Below are positions 61,774 to 64,000 of a stretch of 64,000 nt of DNA, piece after piece (position 1 is the first letter of the stretch; each line of letters starts with the position of its first letter). Below the pieces are notes generated by a model, which saw nothing but the letters and a program-made list of their open reading frames with translations, was not told the DNA's origin and searched no databases. The stretch comes from Bradyrhizobium macuxiense (lineage in GTDB: Bacteria; Pseudomonadota; Alphaproteobacteria; Rhizobiales; Xanthobacteraceae). The stretch is taken from NCBI RefSeq assembly GCF_007993935.1, contig NZ_VITY01000003.1:186001-250000 (forward strand), read 5' to 3'. The translations under genes and the position numbers were made by a program.

Positions 61774-64000
61774 ATGGGAAAGCGACAGACCCCGCCGGAA
61801 AAGCCGGCCGAAATTCACGAGGTGCCGCTGCGTGATGCGCTCGAGGAGCGCTATCTCGCCTATGCGCTCTCGACCATCATGCATCGTGCGCTGCCGGACG
61901 CCCGCGACGGGCTGAAGCCGGTGCACCGGCGTATCCTTTACGGCATGGACCTGCTCGGGCTCGACCCGCGCGCCGCATTCAAGAAATCGGCGAAGATCGT
62001 CGGCGACGTGATGGGCTCGTTCCATCCGCATGGCGACCAGGCGATCTACGACGCCATGGTGCGCCTGGCGCAGGATTTCTCCTCGCGCTACCCCCTGGTC
62101 GACGGCCAGGGCAATTTCGGCAATATCGACGGCGATAACCCGGCCGCCTACCGCTACACCGAAGCCCGCATGACCGAGGTCGCGCGGCTCTTGCTCGACG
62201 GCATCGACGAGGACGGCGTCGAGTTTCGCCTCAACTACGATGGCCAGTCGAAAGAGCCGGTGGTGCTGCCGGGCGGCTTCCCGAACCTGCTCGCCAACGG
62301 CGCGCAGGGCATCGCGGTCGGCATGGCGACCTCGATCCCGCCGCACAACGCCGCCGAGCTCTGCGACGCCGCGCTGCATCTGATCGAGAAGCCCGACGCC
62401 AAGTCGAAGGCGCTGCTGAAGTGGGTCAAGGGTCCGGACTTCCCGACCGGCGGCATCGTCGTCGATTCCAAGGAAGCGATCATCGAGGCCTACACCACGG
62501 GCCGCGGCTCGTTCCGCACCCGTTCGCGCTGGACCCAGGAGGAGGGCGCGCGCGGCACCTGGGTGGTTGTGGTCACCGAGATCCCGTGGCTGGTGCAGAA
62601 GTCGCGGATCGTCGAGAAGATCGCCGAACTGATCAACGAGAAGAAGCTGCCGCTGGTGGCCGACGTCCGCGACGAGTCGGCCGAGGATGTGCGGCTCGTG
62701 ATCGAGCCGAAATCGCGCACCGTCGATCCGGCGCTGATGATGGAATCGTTGTTCCGGCTCACCGAGCTGGAAAGCAAGATCTCGCTGAACCTCAACGTGC
62801 TGATCAAGGGCCGGATCCCGAAGGTGGTCGGCCTTGCCGAGTGCCTGCGCGAATGGCTCGACCATCTGCGCGACGTGCTGGTGCGCCGCTCCAACTTCCG
62901 CAAGACGCAGATCGAGCACCGGCTGGAAGTGCTGGGCGGCCACCTCGTCGCCTATCTGAACCTCGACAAGGTGATCAAGATCATCCGCACCGAGGAGGAG
63001 CCGAAGCCGGTCCTGATCAAGACCTTCAAGCTCACCGAGATCCAGGCCGAAGCCATCCTCAACATGCGGCTGCGCAATTTGCGCCGCCTGGAGGAGATGG
63101 AGATCCGCACCGAGGACAAGGATCTTCGCAAGGAGTTGAAGGGCATCGAGGGGCTGCTCGGCTCCGAGACCGAGCAATGGGCCAAGGTCGGCGAGCAGGT
63201 CCGCAAGGTCCGCGACATCTTCGGACCCAAGACGCCGCTCGGCAAGCGCCGCACCAGCTTCGCCGATGCGCCCGAGCATGACCTCGCCGCAATCGAGGAA
63301 GCGCTGGTCGAGCGCGAGCCGTGCACCGTCGTGATCTCCGAGAAGGGCTGGGTGCGGACGCTGAAGGGCCATGTCGAGGACCTCTCGGGGCTCGCCTTCA
63401 AGACCGACGACAAGCTCGAGCACTCGTTCTTTGCCGAGACCACCTCGAAGCTGTTGCTGTTCGCCACCAACGGCAAATTCTACTCGCTCGATGTGGCAAA
63501 ACTGCCGGGCGGCCGCGGCCATGGCGAGCCGATCCGCATGTTCATCGACCTCGAGCAGGACGCCGCGATCATCTCGCTGTTCGTCAACAAGGGCGAGCGC
63601 AAGTTCCTGATCGCGAGCAGCGAGGGCCAGGGCTTCGTCGTCAAGGAAGAGGACTGCGTCGGCAACACCCGCAAGGGCAAGCAGGTGCTCAATGTCGAGA
63701 TGCCGAACGAGGCCCGCGCGATCACCACCGTGAACGGCGACACCGTCGCCGTGATCGGCACCAACCACAAGATGGTGCTGTTCGGTCTCGACCAGGTGCC
63801 GGAGATGGCGCGCGGCCGCGGCGTGCGGCTGCAGAAATACACAAGCTCCGAGCTGTCGGATGTTGCGGTGTTCGATTCCAAGACCGGTCTGACCTGGAAG
63901 GACTCCGCCGGCCGCGAGCACAGCATGACCATGAAGGAACTGGCCGACTGGCGCGGCAACCGCGCCGACGCCGGCCGGCTCGCCCACGGCCTGCCGAAGT
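61774..64000 (+). CDS. parC: DNA topoisomerase IV subunit A (3' end beyond window)
   Basis: The first 742 residues of ParC, which separates linked daughter chromosomes with ParE. The breakage-reunion domain has [40 protein letters not shown] and the active-site tyrosine in [16 protein letters not shown] (about residue 130). [20 protein letters not shown] and [20 protein letters not shown] follow, then C-terminal propeller blades ([37 protein letters not shown]). Features favour ParC over GyrA: no typical GyrA box is seen and the start is short. The ATG at 61774 matches the family N-terminus. The frame is open to the window end, so the last residues are missing. Confidence 0.94.
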   Translation, partial: MGKRQTPPEKPAEIHEVPLRDALEERYLAYALSTIMHRALPDARDGLKPVHRRILYGMDLLGLDPRAAFKKSAKIVGDVMGSFHPHGDQAIYDAMVRLAQDFSSRYPLVDGQGNFGNIDGDNPAAYRYTEARMTEVARLLLDGIDEDGVEFRLNYDGQSKEPVVLPGGFPNLLANGAQGIAVGMATSIPPHNAAELCDAALHLIEKPDAKSKALLKWVKGPDFPTGGIVVDSKEAIIEAYTTGRGSFRTRSRWTQEEGARGTWVVVVTEIPWLVQKSRIVEKIAELINEKKLPLVADVRDESAEDVRLVIEPKSRTVDPALMMESLFRLTELESKISLNLNVLIKGRIPKVVGLAECLREWLDHLRDVLVRRSNFRKTQIEHRLEVLGGHLVAYLNLDKVIKIIRTEEEPKPVLIKTFKLTEIQAEAILNMRLRNLRRLEEMEIRTEDKDLRKELKGIEGLLGSETEQWAKVGEQVRKVRDIFGPKTPLGKRRTSFADAPEHDLAAIEEALVEREPCTVVISEKGWVRTLKGHVEDLSGLAFKTDDKLEHSFFAETTSKLLLFATNGKFYSLDVAKLPGGRGHGEPIRMFIDLEQDAAIISLFVNKGERKFLIASSEGQGFVVKEEDCVGNTRKGKQVLNVEMPNEARAITTVNGDTVAVIGTNHKMVLFGLDQVPEMARGRGVRLQKYTSSELSDVAVFDSKTGLTWKDSAGREHSMTMKELADWRGNRADAGRLAHGLPK

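Noticed and set aside
61702..63987. 761-codon open frame on the minus strand
   Set aside because: It is exactly antisense to parC; its translation is His/Arg/Leu-rich with no family sequence. High GC3 keeps such antisense frames open.

Overview
The window looks like chromosome of a Bradyrhizobium-type alphaproteobacterium (Nitrobacteraceae). The evidence is high GC with strong GC3, alphaproteobacterial gene orders (plsY/dprA/topA/rnr; rsh-pdxJ-acpS-lepB-rnc-era-recO-parC; dapA-mscL-smpB), and many short inverted-repeat intergenic elements of the kind seen throughout Bradyrhizobium. There is no transposase, integrase, phage gene or CRISPR array. The genus call is inference from these traits, not from a database search.

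Layout. 0-6 kb: minus-strand housekeeping run topA-rnr-DUF983-NUDIX (the last cut by the window edge). 6-10 kb: two divergent HxlR-regulator/oxidoreductase modules (HxlR/SDR and azoreductase/HxlR) and a tiny membrane protein lie between topA and dprA. 10-15.4 kb: dprA, an amidase, plsY, and the pyrB-pyrC' pair, in which pyrC' lacks key dihydroorotase metal ligands. 15.5-27.5 kb: mixed metabolic and envelope genes: a VanX-like dipeptidase, a tandem pair of small exported paralogues, an AidB-like acyl-CoA dehydrogenase, a CPBP protease, an orphan amino-acid-type binding protein, an AEC permease with ruvX, and a LysR regulator divergent from two nitronate monooxygenases.

27.7-33.2 kb: gatC, gatA and gatB, with small conserved genes and a patatin lipoprotein between them. 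33.2-45.7 kb: the most accessory stretch. It holds a 32-residue lysine-rich protein with long gene-poor flanks, an in-frame AraC/TauE chimera, a thioesterase-MFS operon divergent from a LysR gene with clear palindromic operator candidates, an AraC/DMT pair, a membrane-anchored heptad-repeat stalk protein with a predicted propeller-like head, several small secreted orphans, and tRNA-Ser(GCU).

45.9-64 kb: core genes again: soluble lytic transglycosylase, dapA-mscL-smpB, a peroxiredoxin, a family 5 uracil-DNA glycosylase overlapping an NYN-domain gene, rpoZ with a textbook terminator, rsh (ppGpp), pdxJ-acpS, lepB-rnc-era, recO, and parC running off the right edge.

I did not find a clearly new multi-gene defence or secretion system. 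The best candidates for something undescribed are the AraC/TauE fusion (34998-35951), the heptad-repeat stalk protein (40935-42824) and the lysine-rich micro-protein with its long flanks (33163-34626).
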